Assembly: GCA_028713595.1 (NCBI GenBank)
Contig: JAQTNZ010000247.1
Coordinates: forward strand, 1-5,152
Direction: 5' to 3'
Source: Methylovulum sp.
GTDB taxonomy: Bacteria; Pseudomonadota; Gammaproteobacteria; Methylococcales; Methylomonadaceae
DNA length: 5,152 nucleotides
The notes beneath the pieces were generated by a model. That model was not told the origin of the DNA. It ran no database searches and saw only the letters and a program-made list of their open reading frames with translations. Position 1 is the first letter of the stretch. Every line of letters begins with the position of its first letter. Made by a program: the position numbers and the translations under genes. Below are positions 1-5,152 of the stretch, one piece after another.

Positions 1-569
1 ATAAATTACTCTTAATCAGCCTATTGCTGGCGTTAGCACTACCCGCCCACGCCCATACCGGTGTAGGGGCGGTGCATGGTTTGTTGGCGGGGGCGTTGCA
101 TCCTTTGCTGGGTATAGACCATCTATTGGTCATGCTGGCGGTGGGGTTGTGGGCGGCACTGCGTGGCGGTAAGGCTTTGTGGCTGTTGCCATCGGCATTT
201 GTCATGGCAATGGGGGCAGGTGCGGCAGTGTCCTTGCTCGGTATTGCCATTACAGCGGCAGAAAGTGCAGTGGCCTGTTCGGTTGTGCTGGCGGGGCTGT
301 TGGTCTGGCGTAACACCCGCATGTCATCGGCCTTGGCGGTTGCCGTGGTTGCCACATTTGCACTTGCCCACGGCTATGTCCACGCTTTGGAGCTTACAGA
401 TAGCACCGATGCGCTGGGTTATTCGGTAGGCTTTTTAGTGACCACCGCCCTGTTGCATGGCTTAGGGGTTGCGGCTGGTATAGTCGCGGCAGCACGGGTG
501 AAAATGCTGGCTACCGGATTTGGTTTGGTTTGCGCCGTGGTTGGCTTGGGATTGTTGGCTGGGGTTTAA
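1..569 (+). CDS. ureJ: HupE/UreJ family nickel permease, 5' end outside window
   Basis: Membrane protein of the HupE/UreJ family, thought to let nickel cross the inner membrane for urease or hydrogenase maturation. The frame is open from the window edge: codons from base 3 read [18 protein letters not shown], a hydrophobic signal peptide ending in AHA, so the true start lies a few codons upstream of the window; the TTG at 24 is inside the signal and is not the start. About 188 residues are visible. Mature sequence begins HTGVGAVHG and carries the family motif HPLLGIDH (H-x5-D-H, putative Ni2+ ligand) in the first membrane segment and AHGYVHALE in the middle; about six hydrophobic segments follow one another to the C-terminus. 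HupE and UreJ cannot be told apart by sequence alone; the urease genes downstream favour UreJ. It is 70 bp from the broken antitoxin gene and about 500 bp from ureD, so it may belong to a separate transcript coming from the left. Confidence 0.88.
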   Translation, partial: KLLLISLLLALALPAHAHTGVGAVHGLLAGALHPLLGIDHLLVMLAVGLWAALRGGKALWLLPSAFVMAMGAGAAVSLLGIAITAAESAVACSVVLAGLLVWRNTRMSSALAVAVVATFALAHGYVHALELTDSTDALGYSVGFLVTTALLHGLGVAAGIVAAARVKMLATGFGLVCAVVGLGLLAGV

Positions 570-581
570 CGGGTGCTTTAC

Positions 582-609
582 TTGTAATAAATTGATTTAT
601 AGTGATAAT
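582..609 (+). promoter_or_regulatory. candidate sigma70 promoter ahead of the higA-like gene
   Basis: TTGTAA (582-587) and GATAAT (604-609) are separated by 16 bp in the AT-rich gap between ureJ and the higA-like frame. They match the -35 and -10 consensus at 4/6 and 5/6. The overlapping small palindrome ATAAT-TTTT-ATTAT (605-618) could be an antitoxin operator, as HigA-type proteins usually repress their own promoter. This is pattern matching only. Confidence 0.3.
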
Positions 610-639
610 TTTTATTATGACCCGTTTTTTAACAGTGCT

Positions 640-921
640 ATGATGAACCCGCCCCATCCAGGCGAAACCATTCGGGAATTGTGTCTTGAGCCACTGGAAT
701 TGAGCGTGACCGAAGCCGCTAAAGGATAGGGCGTGACACGAAAAACATTGTCGCAGTTATTGAACGGCAATTCTGGCATTTCTACGGAAATGGCGGTGCG
801 CTTATCCTTGGCTTTTGGTGGCAGCCCTGAAAGCTGGCTGTTGCAACAAAGCCTTTATGATCTTGCCCAAGCCAAACACAAATTCGATGCCCTTACTATC
901 AAGCGGTTTGTTGCCGCTTGA
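640..921 (+). pseudogene. higA: HigA-type antitoxin (XRE/HTH), interrupted by in-frame TAG
   Basis: Reads as a HigA-family antitoxin of about 93 codons: it opens [14 protein letters not shown] and continues [14 protein letters not shown], then TAG (727-729, codon 30), then in the same frame GVTRKTLSQLLNGNSGIST and AVRLSLAFGGSPESWLLQQ to the TGA at 919-921. The family norm at the break is AAxxLGVSRxTLS, so the stop stands exactly where leucine of the helix-turn-helix is expected; one base change (TTG to TAG) explains it. No frame is lost on either side and both halves keep family sequence, so the lesion looks young or is a base error. HigA normally binds its operator and neutralises the ribosome-dependent mRNase HigB, whose gene usually lies directly upstream. 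Here the 70 bp upstream contain no higB. A fragment could still be made from GTG 733, but it would lack the first HTH helices. Confidence 0.8.
721..735 (+). promoter_or_regulatory. possible internal reinitiation site in higA
   Basis: AAAGGA (721-726) lies 6 nt before a GTG (733-735), with the premature TAG between them. This is a normal Shine-Dalgarno spacing, so ribosomes ending at the TAG could restart and make a 62-residue C-terminal piece that contains the recognition helix (VTRKTLSQLLNG) and the family C-terminus. The AAAGGA is also part of conserved coding sequence (AAKG), so the match may be chance. Confidence 0.3.
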
Positions 922-936
922 TAAGACACACTTATC
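920..936. repeat. short inverted repeat GATAAG-N5-CTTATC
   Basis: A perfect 6-bp stem with a 5-nt loop (ACACA), overlapping the last two bases of the higA-like stop codon. There is no T-tract after it, so it is not a convincing intrinsic terminator; an operator half-site pair is possible. The rest of the 922-1065 gap is AT-rich and shows no convincing sigma70 or sigma54 promoter for the urease genes. Confidence 0.35.
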
Positions 937-1054
937 TCCTTACCGTATCAACTACAAATCAACCAGATATTGCACAAAATAATTCATAGTAAATACCCTG
1001 ATAAATCCATTACCGATTAAATCAACAGTAAGATCCCAACAGCCAATACCCTAC

Positions 1055-1068
1055 AGGACGTTCCCATA
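1055..1068 (+). promoter_or_regulatory. Shine-Dalgarno AGGA and ATA start of ureD
   Basis: AGGA (1055-1058) is 7 nt before ATA (1066-1068), the spacing expected for a start codon. In the ureD frame the last upstream stop is the TAA at 1018-1020, and no ATG, GTG or TTG occurs between it and GTG 1144. GTG 1144 has no Shine-Dalgarno and lies inside conserved UreD sequence, so the ribosome site points to the ATA. Confidence 0.5.
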
Positions 1069-1890
1069 AACCTACCTCTCCCACAACCCCAAGGCTGGCA
1101 AGCCCGCCTTGAATTAGGCTTTACCCACCGACACGGCAAAACCGTGTTGGCACATCGCCGCCATAGCGGGCCGTTAACGGTGCAACGGCCTTTTTATCCC
1201 GAAGGCGATGTCTGCCATGTGTATATCTTGCATCCGCCGGGCGGGGTGGTGGCGGGCGATTGCTTGGCGATAACGGTTGCCGCCGCCACCGATAGTCGGG
1301 CGTTGGTGACGACGCCGGCGGCGGGTAAGTTTTACCGTAGCGAAGGTAAACTGGCGCGGCAACAGGTGGTGTTGACCGTGGCGGCGGGTGCGGCGTTGGA
1401 GTGGTTGCCGCAGGAAACGATCATTTACGAAGGGGCGCTGGTGGCCACCGATGTGCGCGTGGAATTGGCGGCAGGGGCGCGGTTTATGGGTTGGGAAATT
1501 TTGGTGCTGGGGCGGCCCGCCGCCCATGAAGGCTTTACCACGGGTGAAGTGGGCATGGGCTGGCAGGTGTTCCGTGCGGGCGAATTGTTTTACCGTGAAC
1601 GCCTACGGATAGACGCACAAGCATTTACCGCCTTATGGGGGTTACAAGGGCATTCGGCTTGTGGCACCTTGTTCGCATATCCCGCCACGACGGCGCAATT
1701 AGAGGCGGTGCAGGCGTTGATTGGCGAGAGTGCGGGGCGGGGTGTGACCTTGATAGACGATCTGCTGGTCTGCCGCGCCTTAGATAGCCGTGCCGACCGT
1801 CTACGCGATTTTTTCCAACAGGTCTGGCGCGGCTTGCGGCCTAGCGTGCTTCAGCGTGAGGCCTGTGCGCCGCGTATCTGGGCGACTTGA
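1066..1890 (+). CDS. ureD: urease accessory protein UreD (ATA start proposed)
   Basis: Cytoplasmic chaperone that binds apo-urease and, with UreF and UreG, delivers nickel and helps carbamylate the active-site lysine. From the proposed ATA the protein has 274 residues, the usual UreD length, and opens MNLPLPQPQGWQARLELGF; the PQGWQARLELGF stretch is typical of UreD N-termini and would be lost if translation began at GTG 1144 (248 residues). Family landmarks, numbered from the ATA: RPFYPEG (41-47), LHPPGGVVAGD (55-65), TTPAAGKFYRS (82-92), WLPQETIIYEGA (113-124), and the C-terminal LRPSVLQREACAPRIWAT. No internal frameshift or stop. It is first in the ureDABC run, 37 nt before ureA, and so probably shares a transcript with it. 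The start codon is the one odd point: ATA is a very weak initiator in bacteria, so either UreD is made at a low level, or the base is a mutation or an error for ATG. Confidence 0.9.
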   Translation: MNLPLPQPQGWQARLELGFTHRHGKTVLAHRRHSGPLTVQRPFYPEGDVCHVYILHPPGGVVAGDCLAITVAAATDSRALVTTPAAGKFYRSEGKLARQQVVLTVAAGAALEWLPQETIIYEGALVATDVRVELAAGARFMGWEILVLGRPAAHEGFTTGEVGMGWQVFRAGELFYRERLRIDAQAFTALWGLQGHSACGTLFAYPATTAQLEAVQALIGESAGRGVTLIDDLLVCRALDSRADRLRDFFQQVWRGLRPSVLQREACAPRIWAT

Positions 1891-1927
1891 TTTTTGCTTA
1901 ATTCCTGTGTGAAGAGGACACCAAACC

Positions 1928-2230
1928 ATGCAACTGACGTCACGCGAAAAAGACAAGCTATTAATTTTTACCGCCGCCTTATTGGCGGAACGGCGCAAAG
2001 CCCGTGGCTTGAAACTTAACTATCCCGAAGCGGTCGCCTATATTTCCGCCGCGATTATGGAAGGGGCCAGGGATGGGCGCACGGTGGCCGAGCTGATGGA
2101 ATACGGACGCACGTTGTTAAGCAGCGATGATGTCATGGCAGGCATCGGCGATATGTTGCCGGACGTGCAGGTGGAGGCGACATTTCCAGATGGCACTAAA
2201 TTAGTGACCGTCCATAACCCGATTGCCTAG
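1928..2230 (+). CDS. ureA: urease subunit gamma
   Basis: Smallest structural subunit of urease (urea + H2O to ammonia and carbamate), cytoplasmic, part of the (alpha-beta-gamma)3 enzyme. It has 100 residues, the standard UreA length, beginning [14 protein letters not shown], with [19 protein letters not shown] (about 19-37), [12 protein letters not shown] (40-51), [18 protein letters not shown] (76-93) and the closing VHNPIA, all characteristic of the family. The ATG is preceded by AGAGGA (1913-1918) with 9 nt between. The TAG stop overlaps the Shine-Dalgarno of ureB, which suggests coupled translation. No unusual residue seen. Confidence 0.97.
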   Translation: MQLTSREKDKLLIFTAALLAERRKARGLKLNYPEAVAYISAAIMEGARDGRTVAELMEYGRTLLSSDDVMAGIGDMLPDVQVEATFPDGTKLVTVHNPIA

Positions 2231-2239
2231 GAGCATCCC

Positions 2240-2557
2240 ATGATTCCAGGAGAAATTATCCCCGCCGCTGGCGAGATAGAGCTGAATGCCGGTTGCCCGA
2301 CCTTACGCTTAGTGGTGGCGAACAGTGGCGACCGCCCGATTCAAGTCGGCTCGCATTATCATTTTTACGAAACCAATCCGGCGCTGCATTTTGACCGTGA
2401 GCTGGCGCGGGGCTATCGTTTGGATATTCCGGCGGGTACGGCGGTGCGTTTTGAACCCGGCCAGCAACGGGAAATCCAATTGGTGCCATTTGCCGGTTTG
2501 CGCCGCGTGTTTGGTTTTCGGCAAGCGATTATGGGCGATTTGGAGGCAACATCATGA
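2240..2557 (+). CDS. ureB: urease subunit beta
   Basis: Second structural urease subunit, 105 residues, usual for a separate beta chain (not fused to gamma as in Helicobacter). It starts [18 protein letters not shown] and contains the family core [18 protein letters not shown] (about 37-54), the segment [17 protein letters not shown] (59-75) and [10 protein letters not shown] (86-95). The Shine-Dalgarno TAGGAG (2228-2233) includes the ureA stop and is 6 nt from the ATG. Its 3' end overlaps the ureC start by 4 nt (ATGA), a sign of translational coupling that would keep beta and alpha in equal amounts. In the holoenzyme it packs against UreC and is thought to hinge to admit nickel during activation. 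Confidence 0.97.
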   Translation: MIPGEIIPAAGEIELNAGCPTLRLVVANSGDRPIQVGSHYHFYETNPALHFDRELARGYRLDIPAGTAVRFEPGQQREIQLVPFAGLRRVFGFRQAIMGDLEATS

Positions 2558-4257
2558 GCCACATCAGCAGACAAGCGTATGCGGATATGTTCGGCCCGAC
2601 CACGGGCGATAAAGTCCGCTTAGGTGATAGCGAGTTGTTTTTACAAGTCGAAGCCGACCGCACCGTGTACGGCGAAGAGGTCAAATTTGGCGGCGGCAAG
2701 GTTATCCGTGACGGCATGGGGCAAAGCCAAGCCGGAGCCGCGCAGGCGATGGACATGGTCATCACCAACGCATTGATTGTCGATTATTGGGGCATCATCA
2801 AAGCCGATGTCGGTGTTAAAAACGGGCGTGTCGCCGCCATTGGCAAAGCGGGCAACCCAGACATCCAAAACGGCGTGGATATGATTATCGGTCCGGGTAC
2901 GGAAATTATCGCTGGCGAAGGCCATATTCTGACCGCTGGCGGCATTGACGCGCATATCCATTTTATTTGTCCGCAACAAATTGAAGAGGCCTTAAATTCC
3001 GGTGTGACCACTATGATTGGCGGCGGCACCGGGCCGGCCACAGGCACTAATGCCACCACCTGCACCCCAGGCCCTTGGCATCTGCAACAAATGCTCTTGG
3101 CCTTGGATGGCTTTCCGATGAATTTTGGCTTGCTCGGCAAAGGCAACGCCAGCTTGCCCGCCGCGTTGGAAGAGCAGGTGCTGGCAGGGGCAATGGGCTT
3201 GAAACTGCATGAAGACTGGGGAACGACTCCCGCCGCGATAGATTGCTGTTTGGGCGTTGCCGAACGCTATGACGTGCAAGTGGCTATCCATACCGACACC
3301 CTGAACGAGTCCGGTTTTGTTGAAGACACTATCGCCGCCTTCCAAGGCCGCACCATCCACACTTACCATACCGAAGGCGCGGGCGGCGGTCATGCCCCCG
3401 ACATTATCAAAGCCTGCGGCTTGCCCAATGTCTTGCCATCATCGACTAACCCGACCCGCCCTTACACTATCAACACCGTGGATGAGCATTTGGACATGCT
3501 GATGGTGTGCCACCATCTTGACCCCAGCATTCCTGAAGATGTCGCCTTCGCCGAATCGCGCATCCGCCGCGAAACCATTGCCGCCGAAGATATATTGCAT
3601 GATCTGGGCGCATTTTCGATGATTTCTTCCGATTCGCAAGCGATGGGCAGGGTCGGGGAAGTGATTATGCGCACTTGGCAGACCGCGCATAAAATGAAAA
3701 TCCAGCGCGGCGGCTTACCGGAAGATGTGGCGGGTAACGATAATTTCCGTATCAAGCGCTATATCGCCAAGTACACCATCAACCCCGCCATCAGCCACGG
3801 TATCGCCCATGAAGTCGGCTCGATAGAAGTCGGTAAGCTGGCGGACTTGGTGCTCTGGAATCCGGCGTTTTTTGGCGTAAAACCCAGCCTGATTTTAAAA
3901 GGCGGCCTGATCGCCGCCGCCGCGATGGGCGATCCCAACGCCTCCATCCCCACCCCGCAACCTGTGCATTATCGGCCTATGTTCGGCAGTTTTGGCGTAA
4001 CCGCCGCCGCCACCTCGATGATTTTCTTGCCGCAAGCGGCGGTGGCGGGTGGAGTGCCTACCACGTTGGGCTTGCGCAAACGTATTGGCATTGTCAAAAA
4101 TACGCGTAATATTGGCAAAAAAGACTTGGTGCATAACGCCTACCAGCCCACCATCGAAGTTGACCCGCAAACTTATGCGGTAAGGGCGGATGGGCAATTG
4201 TTGACCTGTGAGCCTGTGGCGGTGTTACCGTTTGCCCAGCGGTATTTTTTGTTTTGA
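2554..4257 (+). CDS. ureC: urease subunit alpha (catalytic)
   Basis: Catalytic urease subunit: an amidohydrolase-fold protein with a dinickel centre that hydrolyses urea in the cytoplasm. It has 567 residues, the same as the Klebsiella enzyme, and numbering coincides with it. Nickel ligands visible are His134 and His136 (in DAHIHFICP), Lys217, the carbamylated bridging lysine (GLKLHEDWG), His246 (AIHTDT), His272 (TYHTEG) and Asp360 ([10 protein letters not shown]). His219, His320 and Arg336 of the active site and Cys319 of the mobile flap (MVCHHLDP) are also present, so the enzyme should be active once matured. GGAGG (2542-2546) lies 7 nt before the ATG, which overlaps the ureB stop. The C-terminus FAQRYFLF is typical of the family. 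A small AbrB-like gene follows 15 nt later in place of ureE. Confidence 0.98.
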   Translation: MSHISRQAYADMFGPTTGDKVRLGDSELFLQVEADRTVYGEEVKFGGGKVIRDGMGQSQAGAAQAMDMVITNALIVDYWGIIKADVGVKNGRVAAIGKAGNPDIQNGVDMIIGPGTEIIAGEGHILTAGGIDAHIHFICPQQIEEALNSGVTTMIGGGTGPATGTNATTCTPGPWHLQQMLLALDGFPMNFGLLGKGNASLPAALEEQVLAGAMGLKLHEDWGTTPAAIDCCLGVAERYDVQVAIHTDTLNESGFVEDTIAAFQGRTIHTYHTEGAGGGHAPDIIKACGLPNVLPSSTNPTRPYTINTVDEHLDMLMVCHHLDPSIPEDVAFAESRIRRETIAAEDILHDLGAFSMISSDSQAMGRVGEVIMRTWQTAHKMKIQRGGLPEDVAGNDNFRIKRYIAKYTINPAISHGIAHEVGSIEVGKLADLVLWNPAFFGVKPSLILKGGLIAAAAMGDPNASIPTPQPVHYRPMFGSFGVTAAATSMIFLPQAAVAGGVPTTLGLRKRIGIVKNTRNIGKKDLVHNAYQPTIEVDPQTYAVRADGQLLTCEPVAVLPFAQRYFLF

Positions 4258-4275
4258 ATCTTAATGGAGTAGATG

Positions 4276-4518
4276 ATGACGACCCTAACGATTTCCCCCC
4301 AAGGGCAAATCACCTTACCCGCCGAGGTTTTAAGCCGCGATGCTTGGAAAAATAATCCCGAATTGGTATTGTTGTCTGTCGGGGATATGGTTGTGCTGCG
4401 CCCGGCATATTATCTAAAAAATGATGATATTAGCGGGTTGGGAGGATTTTTTGCCAACAATGCTGTTCATCTGAGTACCGAGGAGCTTTGTGAGTCGGTC
4501 AGTTTAAAATCCGTCTGA
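4276..4518 (+). CDS. AbrB/MazE-like (SpoVT-fold) antitoxin-type protein, no toxin partner
   Basis: A protein of 80 residues (81 if the adjacent ATG at 4273 is used). The N-terminal TLTISPQGQITLPAEVL is the swapped-hairpin AbrB/SpoVT DNA-binding signature (usually S-x-[KR]-GQ-[IV]-T-[LIV]-P), and VGDMVVLRPA (about 36-45) matches the second strand pair of that fold. The C-terminal LKNDDISGLGGFFANNAVHLSTEEL resembles the toxin-binding tail of VapB/MazE-like antitoxins. GGAG (4266-4269) is 6 nt from the ATG at 4276 but only 3 nt from the one at 4273, so I choose the second. It begins 15-18 nt after ureC and is probably read on the same transcript. No PIN-domain or MazF-type toxin follows: repeat DNA begins within 15 nt of the stop. 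It could be an orphan antitoxin, or a solitary regulator. Confidence 0.75.
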   Translation: MTTLTISPQGQITLPAEVLSRDAWKNNPELVLLSVGDMVVLRPAYYLKNDDISGLGGFFANNAVHLSTEELCESVSLKSV

Positions 4519-4541
4519 ATAAAAGTAGAACTCTCGTTCCC

Positions 4542-4552
4542 ACACGCTGTGT
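4542..4552 (+). repeat. left copy of 11-bp target-site duplication
   Basis: ACACGCTGTGT stands immediately outside the left end of the MITE and is repeated without a mismatch at 4780-4790. As direct repeats the two match 11/11; read as an extension of the inverted repeats they match only 8/11, so a target duplication is the better reading. Confidence 0.85.
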
Positions 4553-4779
4553 CACTGCCATTAAGTTAAGATATTATGCTTTCATTTCAATAAGATAATA
4601 AAGATAACTAATTTAAGGTCGTAGTAAGTTAATCCGTTCGTGGTGAGCTTGTCGAACCATGACCGGATTAACCGTTCACCCTTCGACAGGCTCCACCACA
4701 AGGGTGGTCTGGGGACAGGCGAACGGCCAATCCTATCTTGTTGATATTACAATCACAAATCCTTAACTTAATGGCAGTG
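4553..4779. mobile_element. 227-bp MITE-like non-autonomous element
   Basis: The ends are perfect 18-bp inverted repeats, CACTGCCATTAAGTTAAG at 4553-4570 and its reverse complement at 4762-4779, flanked by an 11-bp direct duplication. No reading frame for a transposase is present, so mobilisation would need an enzyme from elsewhere. Duplications of about 9-12 bp are known for IS4-group elements, which makes that group a reasonable guess for the helper, but I do not recognise the specific parent IS. The outer parts (4571-4627 and 4727-4761) are AT-rich filler, and the centre is occupied by another repeat family (4628-4726). Confidence 0.85.
4628..4726. repeat. TTCGACAGGCTC-type interspersed palindrome inside the MITE
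   Basis: GAGCTTGTCGAA (4645-4656) and TTCGACAGGCTC (4682-4693) are inverted copies with one mismatch. They lie between CCGTTCG (4634-4640) and CGAACGG (4720-4726) at the outside, so the pattern is a large imperfect palindrome. A second inverted pair, GTTAATCCG (4628-4636) and CGGATTAAC (4664-4672), encloses the left half. The right half has about 20 extra bases with their own hairpin, ACCAC-AAGG-GTGGT (4695-4708). I know this TTCGACAGGCTC family as a common intergenic repeat in several gammaproteobacteria; its function is not established. Confidence 0.7.
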
Positions 4780-4790
4780 ACACGCTGTGT
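4780..4790 (+). repeat. right copy of 11-bp target-site duplication
   Basis: ACACGCTGTGT directly outside the right end of the MITE, identical to 4542-4552. It is followed by GGGAATGCCGT, which resumes the interrupted palindrome arm. Confidence 0.85.
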
Positions 4791-4915
4791 GGGAATGCCG
4801 TGCCACCCGCGCTGCGGTGTGTGAGACGGGACGCGGCGCGTCCTTACGGCATTCCCACACAGCGTGTGGGAACGAGTGTGTACTTATTGACAGTCTGATT
4901 GTTGAATATAATTCG

Positions 4916-4950
4916 TTAACTTAATGGCAGTGACATAGAGCGTGGGAACC
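4916..4950. mobile_element. solitary right end of a second copy of the MITE, with flanking palindrome half
   Basis: Bases 4916-4932 (TTAACTTAATGGCAGTG) repeat the right terminal repeat of the MITE at 17/17. They are followed by ACATAGAGCGT and GGGAACC (4933-4950), a half of another TTCCCAC/GTGGGAA palindrome. The distance from element end to GGGAA is 11 bp, the same as in the complete copy. No left terminal repeat is found between 4877 and 4915, so this copy is truncated or is the scar of a deletion. The 39 bases before it are AT-rich and show nothing else recognisable. Confidence 0.7.
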
Positions 4951-4968
4951 ATAGCTATAGGTACAATC

Positions 4969-5109
4969 ATGAAACACCCATTCACCCTAGAATATTGGCA
5001 AGATGATGGCTGGTATGTCGGCAAGCTTAAATGTGAATTAAGAGCTAACCCCGCAAACAGTTCCAAAAGAACAGGGCCGCCGCAAGTTTGCCAAAGACAT
5101 GCACCATGA
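4969..5109 (+). pseudogene. HicB-family (UPF0150) antitoxin, N-terminal fragment
   Basis: From ATG 4969 the frame reads MKHPFTLEYWQDDGWYVGKL, which I recognise as the start of small HicB-like antitoxins of about 70-75 residues. After about codon 21 (LK) the expected continuation (EVPGVFSQGETLEELEENI-like) is absent and an unrelated tail runs to TGA at 5107-5109, giving 46 residues. AGG (4959-4961) is 7 nt upstream of the ATG. The break falls near 5030 and looks like a deletion or recombination junction, not a point change. HicB normally neutralises the HicA mRNA interferase; no hicA is seen in the window. Whether the 46-residue product is made is unknown. Confidence 0.55.
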
Positions 5110-5152
5110 GTCCGTTATAAGAGCGCACTTTGCTGGCGCATTCAATGCCCGT
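5042..5152 (+). other. open reading segment of unknown gene, running off the right edge
   Basis: In the frame one base offset from the HicB fragment, 37 codons are open from the TAA at 5039-5041 to the window end. They read ELTPQTVPKEQGRRKFAKD, then MHHESVIRAHFAGAFNAR. The amino-acid make-up is plausible for a protein and there are no stops, but the only ATG (5099) has no clear Shine-Dalgarno. I do not recognise a family. It may be an internal piece of a broken gene joined to the HicB start, or the beginning of a gene to the right, or chance. Confidence 0.25.

Larger units (their letters stand above)
4533..4876. repeat. long-armed palindromic repeat (about 106 bp) split by a MITE
   Basis: The left arm is in two pieces, 4533-4552 and 4791-4801, and the right arm is 4846-4876. 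If the MITE (4553-4779) and one copy of the 11-bp duplication are removed, the left arm becomes a 31-base sequence that is the exact reverse complement of the right arm (31/31). The loop (4802-4845, 44 nt) is GC-rich and holds two smaller hairpins, CCGC-GCT-GCGG (4807-4817) and GGACGC-GGC-GCGTCC (4829-4843). Each arm is itself a hairpin of the TTCCCACA...TGTGGGAA type, so the unit resembles a REP/BIME-like pair of palindromes, a class often spread between genes in gammaproteobacteria. It lies just after the last gene of the urease transcript and could stabilise or end that mRNA. Confidence 0.85.

Noticed and set aside
24..569. ureJ starting at TTG 24
   Set aside because: The frame is open to the window edge and the preceding codons (KLLLISL) are the first part of the signal peptide, so the gene is truncated by the window.
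570..639. Remnant of a higB toxin gene upstream of the higA-like frame
   Set aside because: Only 70 AT-rich bases lie there and none of the frames shows HigB-like sequence.
920..936. Intrinsic terminator after the higA-like gene
   Set aside because: The 6-bp stem is AT-rich and has no following T-tract.
922..1065. Promoter for the urease genes (for example TTGCAC at 970-975)
   Set aside because: No -10 hexamer lies at a suitable distance (best is TACCCT at 18 bp, 3/6), and no sigma54 GG-N10-GC pattern is seen.
1144..1890. ureD starting at GTG 1144 (248 residues)
   Set aside because: It would remove 26 conserved-looking N-terminal residues and has no Shine-Dalgarno; the ATA at 1066 fits better despite being a rare start.
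2641..4197. Several long minus-strand and out-of-frame reading frames inside ureC
   Set aside because: They are by-products of the codon bias of ureC; none has recognisable domains or an independent ribosome site.
4553..4932. CRISPR-like array from the three copies of TTAACTTAATGGCAGTG
   Set aside because: One copy is inverted, spacing is about 190 and 140 bp, and there is no series of equal spacers; the copies are transposon ends.
4884..5066. 60-residue reading frame on the minus strand
   Set aside because: It runs across the MITE end and antisense to the HicB-like fragment, shows no family features and has no clear ribosome site.

Overview
This window holds the structural part of a bacterial urease operon, set between decayed or toxin-less antitoxin genes and, on its right, a dense knot of small interspersed repeats. 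The ureD-ureA-ureB-ureC order with three separate structural subunits, the gammaproteobacterial-type protein sequences, and the TTCCCAC/GTGGGAA and TTCGACAGGCTC repeats suggest a gammaproteobacterium. My tentative impression is a methanotroph-like (Methylococcales) or sulfur-oxidiser-like genome. That assignment is inference, because no marker gene is present.

Left part (1-1065): the 3' portion of a HupE/UreJ-family nickel permease gene runs in from outside the window. It is followed by a HigA-type antitoxin reading frame broken by an in-frame TAG at codon 30, with no HigB toxin beside it, and by a 144-bp intergenic stretch ahead of ureD.

Centre (1066-4257): ureD, ureA, ureB and ureC run in one direction, with a 37-nt gap, a 9-nt gap and a 4-nt overlap. 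UreABC would form the nickel urease that hydrolyses urea to ammonia and carbamate. UreD is a metallocentre assembly chaperone and UreJ probably supplies nickel. All nickel-binding and catalytic residues of UreC are present at the Klebsiella positions. ureD has no ATG, GTG or TTG codon at its natural 5' end, and the best start is an ATA with a good Shine-Dalgarno. ureE, ureF and ureG are not in the window. They may lie to the left of ureJ or elsewhere.

Right part (4273-5152): a small AbrB/MazE-like antitoxin gene sits 15 nt behind ureC without a toxin. Then comes a nested repeat structure. A 106-bp long-armed palindrome with 31/31-bp arms has been split by a 227-bp MITE-like element with 18-bp terminal inverted repeats and a perfect 11-bp target duplication. 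The MITE itself carries a third repeat family. A second, solitary MITE end lies about 150 bp further on, in the same register relative to another copy of the palindrome motif. The window ends in a HicB-like antitoxin fragment that loses its family sequence after about 21 codons.
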